Origin: Paramyrothecium sp. XJ0827
Taxonomy: Eukaryota; Ascomycota; Sordariomycetes; Hypocreales; Stachybotryaceae
Reading direction: 5' to 3'
DNA: 64,000 bases
NCBI GenBank assembly: GCA_020881915.1
Contig: JAJFPB010000005.1
Coordinates: forward strand, 620,001-684,000
Shown here: in pieces, positions 45,340 to 55,286 of the stretch
How positions within the stretch are numbered: the first letter of the stretch is position 1
Layout of the letters: each line of letters begins with the position of its first letter
Notes under the pieces: model-generated
What the model saw: the letters and a program-made list of their open reading frames with translations, nothing else
Databases searched by the model: none
What the model was told of the DNA's origin: nothing
Translations under genes and position numbers: made by a program

Positions 45340-46397
45340 ATGAAGCTCACTTCGTTGTTCGCAACCCTGACATTAGGCCTAATCAGCCTAGCCACAGCAT
45401 ATACGAATCCCATTCGCAACCCCGGAGGCGCCGACCCCTTCATCACAAAGTCTGGCGATGGCTACTATTACCTACTGACTACTGAGTGGGACTCAGTACG
45501 AATCGCACGTGCCACTACTATCGAGGGCCTGAAGACGGCATCTACAAAGGTTATTTATCAATCCACTGCGTCCAACCGCTGTTGCAACGTGTGGGCGCCC
45601 GAGATTCAATGGATGGGTGACAGGTGGTATCTGTACTTTACTGCTGGAGGTTCTGCGAACCTTGATAACCAAAAGCTTCATGTTGCTCGAGGTAAGCATA
45701 GACGGAAAAGTTTCCGTGGCATGTATTCCACTCCATCATTCACCTTTGCTAAAGTTTGAACTTCTGAATCTTAGGTGGTGTAAGTGCATGGGATGATTCT
45801 TACACCTATGTTGGAGCAATGAGCAATCAGTGGAGCATTGACGGCTCTGTCCTTCGTTTCAACGCTCCTTGGGGCAACCACTTCGTCTACTCGTGCTTCA
45901 ATGGTCTGCAGTACCAATCTATCTGCATACAGAAGCTGGCCAACGACAACGTGTCCCTGACTGGCGCTGTATACGTCATCTCCCAGCCCACGGCTTCCTG
46001 GGAAAGACAGCAACATCCGGTCAACGAAGGGCCCGCACCGTTTTATATGGGAGGAAAGACATATCTCGCCATCTCTGCCTCGTACTGTTGGAGCCCTGGT
46101 TATTGCCTTGGTCTGCTTACCTGGAACGGCGGCAATCCTGTTCAGGCCGGCTCCTGGGCAAAGAGTGGCGGATGCGTCTTCTCTAGCGCCAACCGTCATT
46201 ATGGCACAGGCCACAACTCTTTCTTCCAAGCAAGCAACGGCCAAATATACAACACGTTCCACGCCACGGCAAACGCGAACGGCGCTTGCGACGATAGCCG
46301 TTACACCATGGTCCAGCCCGTTACAACCAACAGCAACGGCAGTCCAAATTTTGGTGTTCCCGCCCCTTTCAGCCAGTCGTTCGCAGAGCCGGCATAA
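45340..46397 (+). CDS. Secreted GH43 glycosidase, exo-alpha-1,5-L-arabinofuranosidase type
   Basis: Two exons (45340-45691 and 45775-46397; intron 83 nt) join in frame to 324 aa. Residues 1-20 are a signal peptide cut after SLATA. The five-blade propeller begins YTNPIRNPGGADPFI, with the catalytic base Asp32. It continues with NVWAPEIQWMGDRWYLYFT, the NEGPAPFY segment holding the general-acid Glu, and GTGHNSFF with the conserved His. The order and spacing resemble GH43 subfamily 26 enzymes, which free arabinose from the ends of arabinan. Extra Cys pairs (CCNVW, CFNG, SICIQ, CWSPGYC) fit an extracellular enzyme. The subfamily call is from memory of motifs. With GH95 and the six-hairpin enzyme it points to breakdown of pectin or hemicellulose side chains. 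Confidence 0.92.
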
Positions 46398-47126
46398 GAA
46401 AGGATGACAATCGCACAGACTCATAGCCTAGCTTAGCAAGCTCTGGGTAAAAGATCACTCTGCTGATAATTTGTGAGATCAATGAAATCATTCCAAATTT
46501 GCTGTCCCACAGCCACTAAGTGCATTCGACGCTCATAGTTGCATTCCAAGTCGCTCTTTTCAAGTCCATAGGATTCAAGCACAATTCCATAACTCAAAGG
46601 GCCTCAGAACACTAGATTTTTTGGAGTAACAGAGATCTTGAAATGTATTGCCATGCTAACATTTATGCGAGTGTACAGTCCAAGAGATACTAGAAGCTTA
46701 TTTAGAGTCCTAGATCTTAAGTGACTGTCTGTTCTCATCGAGGAGCCGGCAAACACAACATCTCGCACAAGGAGATCAAGTACCCGCGGCATTATCGAAG
46801 CACAGTCCATCGTGTAAAGCTTCTTTCAATTTGTACTTCAGGGGAAGTTGCATAATATCTAATCCTTTAGTCCAAATTTCAGTGGATTATGATGGTCCGT
46901 GGCACGAGAAATAATGTGAAGTTATTTGTTTTCCTTTTTTCCTCTTTTTCTTCTTCAGAACACAGATCAGGCGTTCGAGTGCAGCCATTACTTATACCAA
47001 CTAGGACGTGGGAGTAACAATTCGGTCTAGTAATCTCTTACTCGGTAAACAGAAACAGTAGGGCCTTTTGCTCGCATCTAGATTTAGGATTAATTAATAC
47101 TTGCTCTTCGAATGCCAAGATGTTTC
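46398..47126. other. Intergenic, convergent gene ends
   Basis: 730 AT-rich bases without a supportable gene or RNA. Confidence 0.4.
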
Positions 47127-48281
47127 TTACTCACCGGTTTTGTTCTCGAACATTACCCATCCCGACAGCGGTTGAATCATGGATAGAGATGAGTAGGTCT
47201 TGATGAGTGATAAAATCTCCGAGAAATATCCTTCTTCTCCATCATCGAATTCTTCCTGTAGGCCTTCAGGCGGTCGTAAGGCTTCAATGCCAAGGGAACC
47301 AGCCAACAAAGTGCAATTATAAAGTTCACCGTAGTTATTGATGGTGACAGGTACGGAGGCAAACCCTTCAGGCATGCTGTCAAGGTCAATTCTGGGTGCG
47401 TAGGTCCATGTTGAACCACATCTCCCAATATCGTATCTAGCTTTGCCCTCGACGTTCCAGAAGCAAAAGGCGCCTATCCAGCCAGTGATGTAATTTATGC
47501 CACTTCCTTGTACGTGGTCCGTGATTATTCGATTCCAAAACACCAAGACTTCGGGGCATGTCGGCTGTTCGAATGAGAGAATCATGTGCTTTAGGATCGG
47601 TCTGAGCATTGCTGCAAATTGCACTGCCTCTTCGCCAAGCTGCTCGAGCATATTCAAGCGGTTTAGCATCATTTCCCAATCCGATTTCTCACCAAGCAGC
47701 GTAACAGTTGGAATACCGCAAAGGATGGACATGGTATAAGTGAAGTAGCTTTGCATTGCTCCCATGAAGAGTATTGACGCTACCACGCGGTCACTATCCG
47801 TTGTGGTGGAGAAAGCGGGCATAATCCAGGTGCGAAGTTGCGGGTCTTTGACATTCTCGGAGATCAAATGGGTCATTTCTTCAGCCAGGTGGCCGAAGTC
47901 AACAGTGCCAATTGATCCTGCAGTGACGACTTCAAGGGACTTCTGCCCCTCGTGCGAGACAAAGAATGAACGCAGTTTTTCAGCGTTGCCATTGATATAG
48001 AAGCTGATTTGTGTAATGATAGCGAACCATACATCATCAGGCCGGATTGTCAAATGATGATGGTCGCTGTATGCGTGAACAGCGGCCCAAACGAAGCCAT
48101 TCCTCGATGGTGATGTATGCCGTTTTAGCAAACCCCACGAGCTGATGGAGCTTTGGAAGATTTTGTTCGAGCGGCCATATTCTTTATCGCAGACAGCTTC
48201 GAAAAACTTTTCTCTGGATGTGATTCTCGGCTTTGACCAGTCGGTGGCTGGATGGTCCGCAACAGTCAATGTTACCGGCAT
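47127..48281 (-). CDS. DUF4419 domain protein
   Basis: Intronless, 384 aa, ATG at 48281. Almost the entire protein matches the DUF4419 pattern: NGFVWAAVHAYSDHHHLTIRPDDVWFAIITQISFYINGNAEKLR near residues 65-110, then MPAFSTTTDSDRVVASILFMGAMQSYF, LLGEKSDWEMMLNRL and the ITGWIGAFCFWNVEGK block. No signal peptide or membrane helix is seen. DUF4419 is widespread in fungi and some bacteria. Its biochemical role is unknown to me, so none is assigned. The gene has no clear partner; its nearest neighbours are more than 1 kb away upstream and 0.7 kb away downstream. Confidence 0.9.
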   Translation of the reverse strand: MPVTLTVADHPATDWSKPRITSREKFFEAVCDKEYGRSNKIFQSSISSWGLLKRHTSPSRNGFVWAAVHAYSDHHHLTIRPDDVWFAIITQISFYINGNAEKLRSFFVSHEGQKSLEVVTAGSIGTVDFGHLAEEMTHLISENVKDPQLRTWIMPAFSTTTDSDRVVASILFMGAMQSYFTYTMSILCGIPTVTLLGEKSDWEMMLNRLNMLEQLGEEAVQFAAMLRPILKHMILSFEQPTCPEVLVFWNRIITDHVQGSGINYITGWIGAFCFWNVEGKARYDIGRCGSTWTYAPRIDLDSMPEGFASVPVTINNYGELYNCTLLAGSLGIEALRPPEGLQEEFDDGEEGYFSEILSLIKTYSSLSMIQPLSGWVMFENKTGE

Positions 48282-49432
48282 GATGAGTACCCGCAGTTTT
48301 GCTCCCTTGTGACATTCGATCTTAGACTTGCGAGACGTTACAAAATCCCAGAAGTAGTTGATGATATGTGTGGAGATTTTATTTCAATGGCGTTGGCTAG
48401 GCTTCCATTAAACCAGAGGATCAGAAGTAATAGGATGCTGCTGATCTACCTGCCTAAAGTGGAGCTGACGTGGTCTCGTATCTGCTGACGACGATGTGGA
48501 CTCGTAACCGATAAGATGGGATGTTTGAACCTCGGTGTTGCGCACCAAGTCATTGGTGAAGCGGGTAACTCCAACAGGCTGTAAATCACCACTGCCGCGG
48601 CTTCAATTGTCGCCTGGGGAACTCGAATCTTGCCATGACAGAGAATGAACAAGTGTCTTCGAACCTGAAGGGTTACTTACCCAAAACTTCTATCGACAAG
48701 CAACACATTCTTGGTTATCAACTTTCTCAAGCTTTATTCTGTAAACGACATACTCAGATGTATCCACGTGTGTTGAGAGCATGTAATCACAAACCACAGA
48801 TACAGATGCTTGTGCAGTGAAAGGATGCCGGTTGGGTTTTCTATATTCTCTATGTGCTGAGACACTTAGATGACTTCTATTCACCAAATATGTCCCAACA
48901 TGTATGGGTCCTGATCCTGCTCAATTAATTCACTTGTAATCCTGTCTACTTGATTGAAAAATTTCCACATGGAAGCTGTCCTCCTAGGACCGCCCAGGCG
49001 AGGGTGTGAACCATTAGTTGAAAAAACCCGCATAGCCCTTTGCGAACTTTACATCATCAATAAAATCGTCGATGTTAACACCTAAGAAGGGCCACCAACT
49101 TCTCAACGCAAACTTTGACTTGCCGCATAAACTCCAGTTGCACCGTCAGACATTTTGCTGTGTTATTCATCATTTTCGCAAAGACTAGCCATATCTCTCC
49201 ATTCCGATCAGAATTTCGAAGTATCTCCTACTTTGACAAGCGATGGGTTTACACATTGCGTCAAGCAAATCTAATTCTGAATGTTGACATTCACCAGTCC
49301 TCACTATGCCGTACAGGAAGCCAGTGAATTTGTTACTGAGCAGAATCATTCCATTAAGACGTCGCTACTGGAGATTGTAATTGGGTATAAAATAATGAAA
49401 AGCAAGCAACCCCCGTTCTAAGCCAAGTCCAT
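48282..49432. other. Intergenic region upstream of the DUF4419 gene
   Basis: 1.15 kb without a supportable gene; only short frames on both strands. Confidence 0.4.
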
Positions 49433-49760
49433 CTAGATGAGCTCCCTGTGGGCCCGTCCCTTGGCGCCGTGGTGTTCAGACTTGACCTTGTCGGTGACGG
49501 CGTCCTTGGCGGCGCTCAGGCTAAAAATCATCAGCATGCCGTCTCGAATCCGTAAGAACCGCGCGAAGCTTAATTGTCTTACCGCGTGCCGATTGGGGCA
49601 TTTCGGTCTGGGCATCGCCATATTAGTCTTGGTCTTTGGTGAGGGGTGCAGTGAGGGTTATACCTTTGGCAATCTGCTTATTGGCATGGTGGCTGCTTCC
49701 GTGAGCAATCTCCTGAGCCTTCTCGGAGATGGCGTGGCCGGCGTTCTTGAGGGAGTTCAT
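49433..49760 (-). CDS. grg-1: Glucose-repressible/clock-controlled Grg1 (CCG-1) homologue
   Basis: Three tiny exons on the minus strand (49760-49664, 49607-49583, 49520-49433) join in frame to 69 aa, close to the 71 aa of the Neurospora protein. The exon 1 product is MNSLKNAGHAISEKAQEIA and on to ANKQIAK. The 25-nt middle exon adds the family core DRNAPIGTR, and exon 3 gives LSAAKDAVTDKVKSEHH. Without the two introns (56 and 62 nt) the frames look like unrelated scraps, so automatic calling would probably miss it. In Neurospora, grg-1/ccg-1 is strongly induced by glucose starvation, stress and the circadian clock; the protein is small, hydrophilic and of unknown biochemical role. A TATAAGG element lies about 120 bp upstream. 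Confidence 0.88.
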
Positions 49761-50642
49761 GATGGATTATGATTTTCTTGATTTTTGATAAATTGTACTC
49801 AAGGTAGTTGAAAGTTTACTTTGATGCGATGAAGACTGTGGTAGGATGTGAGCGAAGATAAGCTTTGTGGAGCATCCTTATACCACGGAGCCGTGACGTC
49901 ACTTTCAGGGTCTCATTGAGAAATCCTGCTTCTAGGACGATCTCGTGGCAGGTGTCGGGTTCGTCACTAGTCAGGGACCTATCAAAGTAGCCACGAAACC
50001 GGCTCTGCTTTCACACTATTGATAGGCCCCGATCTGATCGGACGTGGCTACCTGATTACCCATGATCGGTGAGATAAGTCGTCACACGGCCGGAGGGATT
50101 TCCGCTTTTAATGCCAACGTGGCAGGGCTGTGTATGGTAGCTGGACCAATCAAGAGGTTACGATGTGCAAACATGTGGTGTGGAGGCAGGCAAACAGAAA
50201 ATGAAAAGGATGCAGCTAAAACATGAAACAACAAATGCGAGTTCAGCTCGTGAAGCAGAGGGCTGCTGAGATAGCTTGCGTCACAGTGCGTGAGCGCGCG
50301 TTCCCCTCCACAAGAAGTGTCATCAAAATTAGACAGGCAGGACAAGATTACGCCATCTGGGCCCAGGATACAACGGAACTTGCACATGCCGCCTATACAT
50401 GTGCATGCAGCGACCCGTGGATTGTTTCGGACGAGCCACTGAAAGTACCGAAGACAGGGGCCACGCAAAGCCGAGGCTTGGTGATACCGCGTCATCTCCC
50501 AAAATTTCAACACCAACCAACGAGCGAAAGGCCGGCAATCAGTTTTTATGCCCAAACATAAAAATACTAGTTTTTCCACAGGAACACTTTACACTCCCAT
50601 CCCCTGCTGCCTAAATCCACACCAGAATTGGTAGATACAATG
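49761..50642. promoter_or_regulatory. Upstream region of the Grg1 homologue with interleaved inverted repeats
   Basis: 880 bases. A TATAAGG element (minus strand, 49876-49882) precedes the Grg1 start. Two interleaved inverted repeats lie farther upstream: GTAGCCACG (49987-49995) with CGTGGCTAC (50043-50051), and CCTATCAA (49978-49985) with TTGATAGG (50019-50026). A 112-codon frame at 50223 has no support. Confidence 0.4.
49876..49882 (-). promoter_or_regulatory. Probable TATA box of the Grg1 homologue
   Basis: TATAAGG on the minus strand, about 116-122 bp from the ATG at 49760. Strongly induced small fungal genes usually have such an element. Confidence 0.45.
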
Positions 50643-51355
50643 TCACGGTCGCCAGAACATTGACCATATGGTAATGCCTTCGCCGTCGGTTTTGGGTGAG
50701 CCATCTGAGCCAACCCTGCCCCTGCCTAGAATTACAGGATCAACGAGTTCAAATCCGTGTTTCAGATACAGTTCTTTCGACGCTTGCGTTGTAGCTTCAA
50801 GCCAAATAGGGCGACCATCCTTTCGTGACAGGTCTTGCAAATGCAAGAGCAGATTCCCTGCATGCCCTTGCTGATAGCGGTCCACTGCTGTGCCCATAAT
50901 GAAGACGTACCAGTGGTTCTGTCGTTCCGTCTCTGTCAATGCCCTTTTCATCAGTGGCTCTACGCCATTGGGATAGTCATACAAGGCACGCTATTTGCGA
51001 AGGGTTAGATGTCAATAAGGAATACCGTTCAAAAATTGACTGGACGTACTTTGAAGCTCCCGAAGCCAAGCGTCCAGAGAGATGAGATGAGACCTGCCGA
51101 TAGGAGCGTGAATGGGTTTTCGATATGTTTGCCGGGCGGCATGAGGAGACCGCAACAGCTAAAGTCGGCCGTCTCAATAAAAATGCCGCCATTTAGAGCT
51201 CCTTGAGTAAAAAAGGCATTGAAGAGCTTTGAGAGTAATACATTCCTCTTGGGTTTTGGAAAAGCGTGCAAGAGCCAGTTGTAGGCCGGGTCGTCTTGAA
51301 AGGTGGGTGTCAGTATCTCAGTCGTCCGTTCTATGTACTCTGTCATGTTGGACAT
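50643..51355 (-). CDS. GNAT-family N-acetyltransferase
   Basis: Two exons on the minus strand (51355-51050 and 50990-50643; intron 59 nt, phase 0) join to 217 aa. The N-terminal half has DDPAYNWLLHAFPKPKR and a region ending GFGSFK. The second exon carries the GNAT core: HWYVFIMGTAVDRYQQGHAG, with the acetyl-CoA loop Q-x-x-G-x-A/G, then PIWLEATTQASKELYLKHGFELVD, the typical last strand and helix. This arrangement (a WYL-type strand, then the QQGHAG loop, then the YxxxGFE motif) is common in fungal small-molecule acetyltransferases, some of them drug or amino-acid acetylating. The acceptor cannot be told. No signal peptide; probably cytosolic. Confidence 0.85.
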
Positions 51356-51833
51356 TTAGCATTGCCACTCTAAACTAATTCTTCACAACAACGGGCTTAC
51401 CCTTGCTTCCATGAGTAGTTTGCTGCTTTCTTGGGTGAGTCGACATCTTGGGACGAAACGATATCGGTTGGCTTCAAGCTTCAAACTCGAGCTAACTAAT
51501 GGATACAATTTGGTCTGTGATGATCGGAAGAGAACGCTCGTAATTCGCAGGCTGTTCAGCTTTGTCGTACCACGCACAATAGGCAACCCTGCGGAAGTTA
51601 AAACAGGACAGACTGTAACGGCGTCTTCGCAAGCAAGTCTGAACAGATGCATCGAGAAACAAATGAGGGGGGCTTGTCGCCTGCGAAGCAAACCAATGTT
51701 GGTTACCTACATGTAAGCAAGCGGGGCGAGACTCCCTTTTATTCCGCGTAAGCCATTGGGTCTAACCAACATACTTTCCACGGACCGGTCGCCAAACCGT
51801 TAGCGATACTTAAAAATTTATACGAGCCACACC
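51356..51833. other. Intergenic between GNAT and C2H2-type genes
   Basis: About 480 bases; a 102-codon frame on the minus strand and its mirror on the plus strand show no features. Confidence 0.4.
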
Positions 51834-53477
51834 TCAACAACTTCGGCACTCGTGTTCCTTCAGTTTCATTTTACCAAAGAGCTGGTGACATCGGTCGCAG
51901 GACCGTTCAATGTGTACCCTGACGAGGTGCTTCTTCACTCCTGCGATTGTCCTTAACATCACTACGCATGTAGGCCTGTGTTGTCTTGGTTTCAATCTTA
52001 GAAAGGGGCAGATAGCAAGCTGATAATTTTCTCCAGGCCCAGGTCCAGGTGGCTCGGTATTGCCTTGGCCGTATATTCCATCCTCGTCCTCATCATTACC
52101 GTTGGCAGTTACACGTCCACCTCGTTTACTCAGTCGTCTGGCAGGATAGGAAGCTTTTTCCACTCTCCCCGTCTTCCCGCTGTCTCCAGCAGCTGCATAT
52201 GAACTTGCTGGCCTTGTCTGTTTTTCTCCTGATTTTTGAGGCGCATATGATCTGAAGTGGTCGTCGAGGAGCAGTTCTACCAACTCGTCGATAGTCTTCT
52301 CCATTGCGATCATGGCTTGCGGATAGGCCGAAAAATGAGTCTCCAGGTCCTCGAATGCTTCCGATTCCTCATGATAGACGTCACTGAACTCAGAACAAGA
52401 GGTATCATTAACGTCGACCAATTGTTCTCGTGGATTCAGGGACCTTGATACCACGCTATCTATGTTCGACATTTTCGTTTTGTTCGTTTGTTCTGAAACT
52501 TCATCACCTCTTAGTCGATCTCCCTCTTCAGCACATGATCTGCAAGTGATGATAGAATATGATTCAACCTGCGGCCTATCTTCTGGGGATAGAGTCTGAT
52601 GTTCGGTGTTGGGGAGAAATGGCTCTTCGCCAAAAAGGAGACAGGAAGATTCCCATGCGAATTCAAAGTCCCAAGGTACACAAGGTCTTTGATGAAGCTT
52701 CGAAAATCCTAAGGTTTTCATTTCTTTCCTTTCCTTTATGGACTTCAGAAATTCATAAATTGCTGAAACGTCTAGCGATGACCTATCTTCGCTTGGCAAA
52801 GGTCTTGAGGTGGCAAAGCTCGCAGGTTGCAAAGGCTTAGCATGTTCTGGTGGCAACGCCCATGGTGTAACCTTCGAGTCACGAGCCATCGTGGAGGATG
52901 CAGTCGTCGAAAGACGACTCCTAGCGACGCCACGGTGACTTCCAGGATCATTCTGAGCTTGAGATGCAGTGACCTGCGATTTGGTGTCGCTTGGTACGGT
53001 GTATGACGGGCCAGAGCTCGAGATTTCCGACTGCTGGTCGGTGTATCTTGGGTAAATGGGTAGTGCATTGATCGCTTCCCAAGGCCTTAGGAACTCTTGT
53101 CGTTTTTCTGGCTGCTCTGCCACCGCAGTAGACATTCTTGAATGCGTCGCGTCCATGACATGAAGTGATCCATAGTCACGGTCTACTTCGCCAAATCCTT
53201 GACCTACTTGGAGTAAACGCTCAGGTCGGTAGCCTTCTTCTGTGCTTCCATCCAAAACCTAAGAAATGATCGGTATGTTAGCTACTTGTTCCGGTTTATA
53301 CATTGTTGTTCACAGCGCATAAAGTACGCGCTGTGGGTTTTACAGTATAGTAGCCATGTATCTTACTCCAATCGGGGGTTTTTTATAGTCAGTAATCTCA
53401 GATGTTTCAATCGGCCTGGAAGCGATCGAATTGTCCACCTCATGAGGATTCGAAAAGCTCTTAGGAGAGGGATTCAT
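51834..53477 (-). CDS. C2H2-type zinc-finger-like fungal protein
   Basis: Two exons on the minus strand (53477-53367 and 53258-51834; intron 108 nt, phase 0) join to 511 aa. The second frame alone lacks an ATG; the added exon supplies MNPSPKSFSNPHEVDNS, ending at a GTAAGA donor. Most of the protein is disordered, rich in Ser, Glu and Pro. The C-terminal 60 residues hold the metal-binding part: CPFLRLKPRQHRPTC, then a helix with KKHLVRVH, then SCDRCHQLFGKMKLKEHECRSC. The CPF...H..C...KxHxxRxH...CxRC pattern is common in Pezizomycotina and is usually described as an uncharacterised C2H2-type finger. A DNA- or protein-binding regulator is plausible but unproven. Confidence 0.8.
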
Positions 53478-55286
53478 TCTTATTGATGGCCAATCCCAGA
53501 CTTGAGAGGCCAGTCAGCTTGAAGAGGATTCGGGTAGAAATGAGAAGAAAACAATTAGGGTGTTAAAGGTAATTTTGAGTTCAAAAAACGTATGGCCCCA
53601 TGTTTGCGCACGGAAGCCCTTTTTGTTATGTATGCTGGCGAAAAGACCATTTCATTCAGATGCAGCCGAAAAGACCATTTCCCTCAGGTACTACCGGAAA
53701 GAACCATTCGCAAGTATAACCCTGATGTGAAACGAACTTCGGCTTCTTGGCCTGACTTCCTGGCCAATGACCCTGCACCAACTTACTCAGTCGAGGCAGT
53801 ATTGGGACGCGCATTGCATAGAGGTAAATGGGTGGCTGGGAAACCAGATGTGACCAGTCAGGTCAGATCTCGCCTCACTGCTGTCCCTTCCAATAAACGT
53901 CTGGCCTGTAGAGTGAAATCTTATTGAGAGCCTCGGCCTTCTATGAGGCGTTAATTTTCCGAACCCACACAATCAGCTTCCATTAGGCCCAGACGACTGT
54001 GACGTCTCCTTGGGTAGTGTTCTTGTCACTCAGAGAAGACATGAATCCGGTGCACTTATTACCTTTTCTTCCAAGACTCCACATTTTGGATTTCTTTGCG
54101 AGGATGTAGTGACTAGAAATTATCAGATATGGAAAAGGTGGAATGAGCCTTGCACACACCTCGAAAATAATCACTCCATCACCACCTTCATCAGATCATA
54201 ATCATCTGGGGCTTTAAAGCGACTCTGCCGAAGCACAAAAGGCTAAGCATGACTCTCAAAAATTTTGCTTCAGCGATCCTTGATTGTTCACACTTGGCGT
54301 AACCGACGTATTCCGCAGCTGGAAGCTAGTCGTAGAGTATATCCTTGAAGATGTAATAGGTGCCCATGGAAGCCTCGCGAAAACGCCGCTTTTCGCGGAT
54401 AGTTGACTAATGGTTAATAATGAGGTTCAAGTCGGGTTTGATTCTCTATTATGGGGTGTCTGTTCCCGGATACTTTCTTCACCCAAGACTACACACTGGT
54501 AATCTGACCTCCACAGCCTTCTTGCCGTTGAGTGCAGGATCGCTGCTTTTCGCCATTGATGATTGCGCACGCAAGCCATCACTGCCATGACGGTTTTCCT
54601 CGTACGGTGATTCCTATTCAGTTCGCGAATTGGTCTCCGAATCAGCATTTCGAAGCGCATTGCGCGGCGGTAGCCCAGAGGGCTATCTGCGAGTTTCTAC
54701 TCAAGTTTAGTCACTCAACCGCTCGCAATAAGGAGCCTACCCGCTGCGTATATTACAATCAAAGATTGCTATCGATACATTGGCTCTTGTTGCCAAGTCC
54801 CTCCATTTCTGACAATCCTCAGATGCCAGCACTAATACAAAATCGATTACTCCCAGCGACTATATACCACTTATCCTCGTCTCCCCATGATACACTCACT
54901 GAAGTCGTTGGGACGTGCGGCTTGCCTCGGTAAGGACACCTACCAAGTAACCATGTCATTCGGGACGTTGAAGGATCGTGGACCATGTCATCTGCGCATC
55001 ATACAATGTCAGGGTTGGGCTCGGACATAGCAGCTCCGTACGTCGGTTGGTGGACTTAAGAGCTGAACACATCGCCTTTGGTGCCAAGTCTTGTTCATTC
55101 GCCGAGTCCTGGCGACTCTCGCCGGTGCTTGCTAAGCTATCCTTATTCTGAACGAGTTTCTGCCGCTTAAGCATCGCCCGAGGAAGACTCAACTCACTTA
55201 TTTGTACAACTGCAATCTCAACTCGCAGTGTCCATTTCGAAGAAAATTACCCACAAATTTATGGTGCGATCATTATTTGATGAAGT
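53478..55286. other. Gene-poor intergenic stretch
   Basis: 1.8 kb between divergent genes. A short imperfect tandem repeat lies at 53638-53711. Open frames of 111 and 133 codons (53592, 54532) have no supporting features. Confidence 0.4.
53638..53711. repeat. Imperfect 28-bp tandem repeat, about 2.6 units
   Basis: The word AAAAGACCATTTC recurs exactly at 53641 and 53669, and a decayed third unit (GGAAAGAACCATTCGC) follows at 53696. The 28-bp period is not a multiple of three, which argues against the overlapping open frame being a gene. Confidence 0.6.

Noticed and set aside
50223..50561. 112-codon plus-strand frame upstream of the Grg1 homologue
   Set aside because: Has an ATG but no recognisable feature, and is mirrored by an equally long frame on the other strand.
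53592..53927. 111-codon plus-strand frame
   Set aside because: Overlaps a 28-bp tandem repeat whose period is out of frame; no features.
54532..54933. 133-codon plus-strand frame
   Set aside because: No ATG context, domain or splice evidence; lies in gene-poor DNA.
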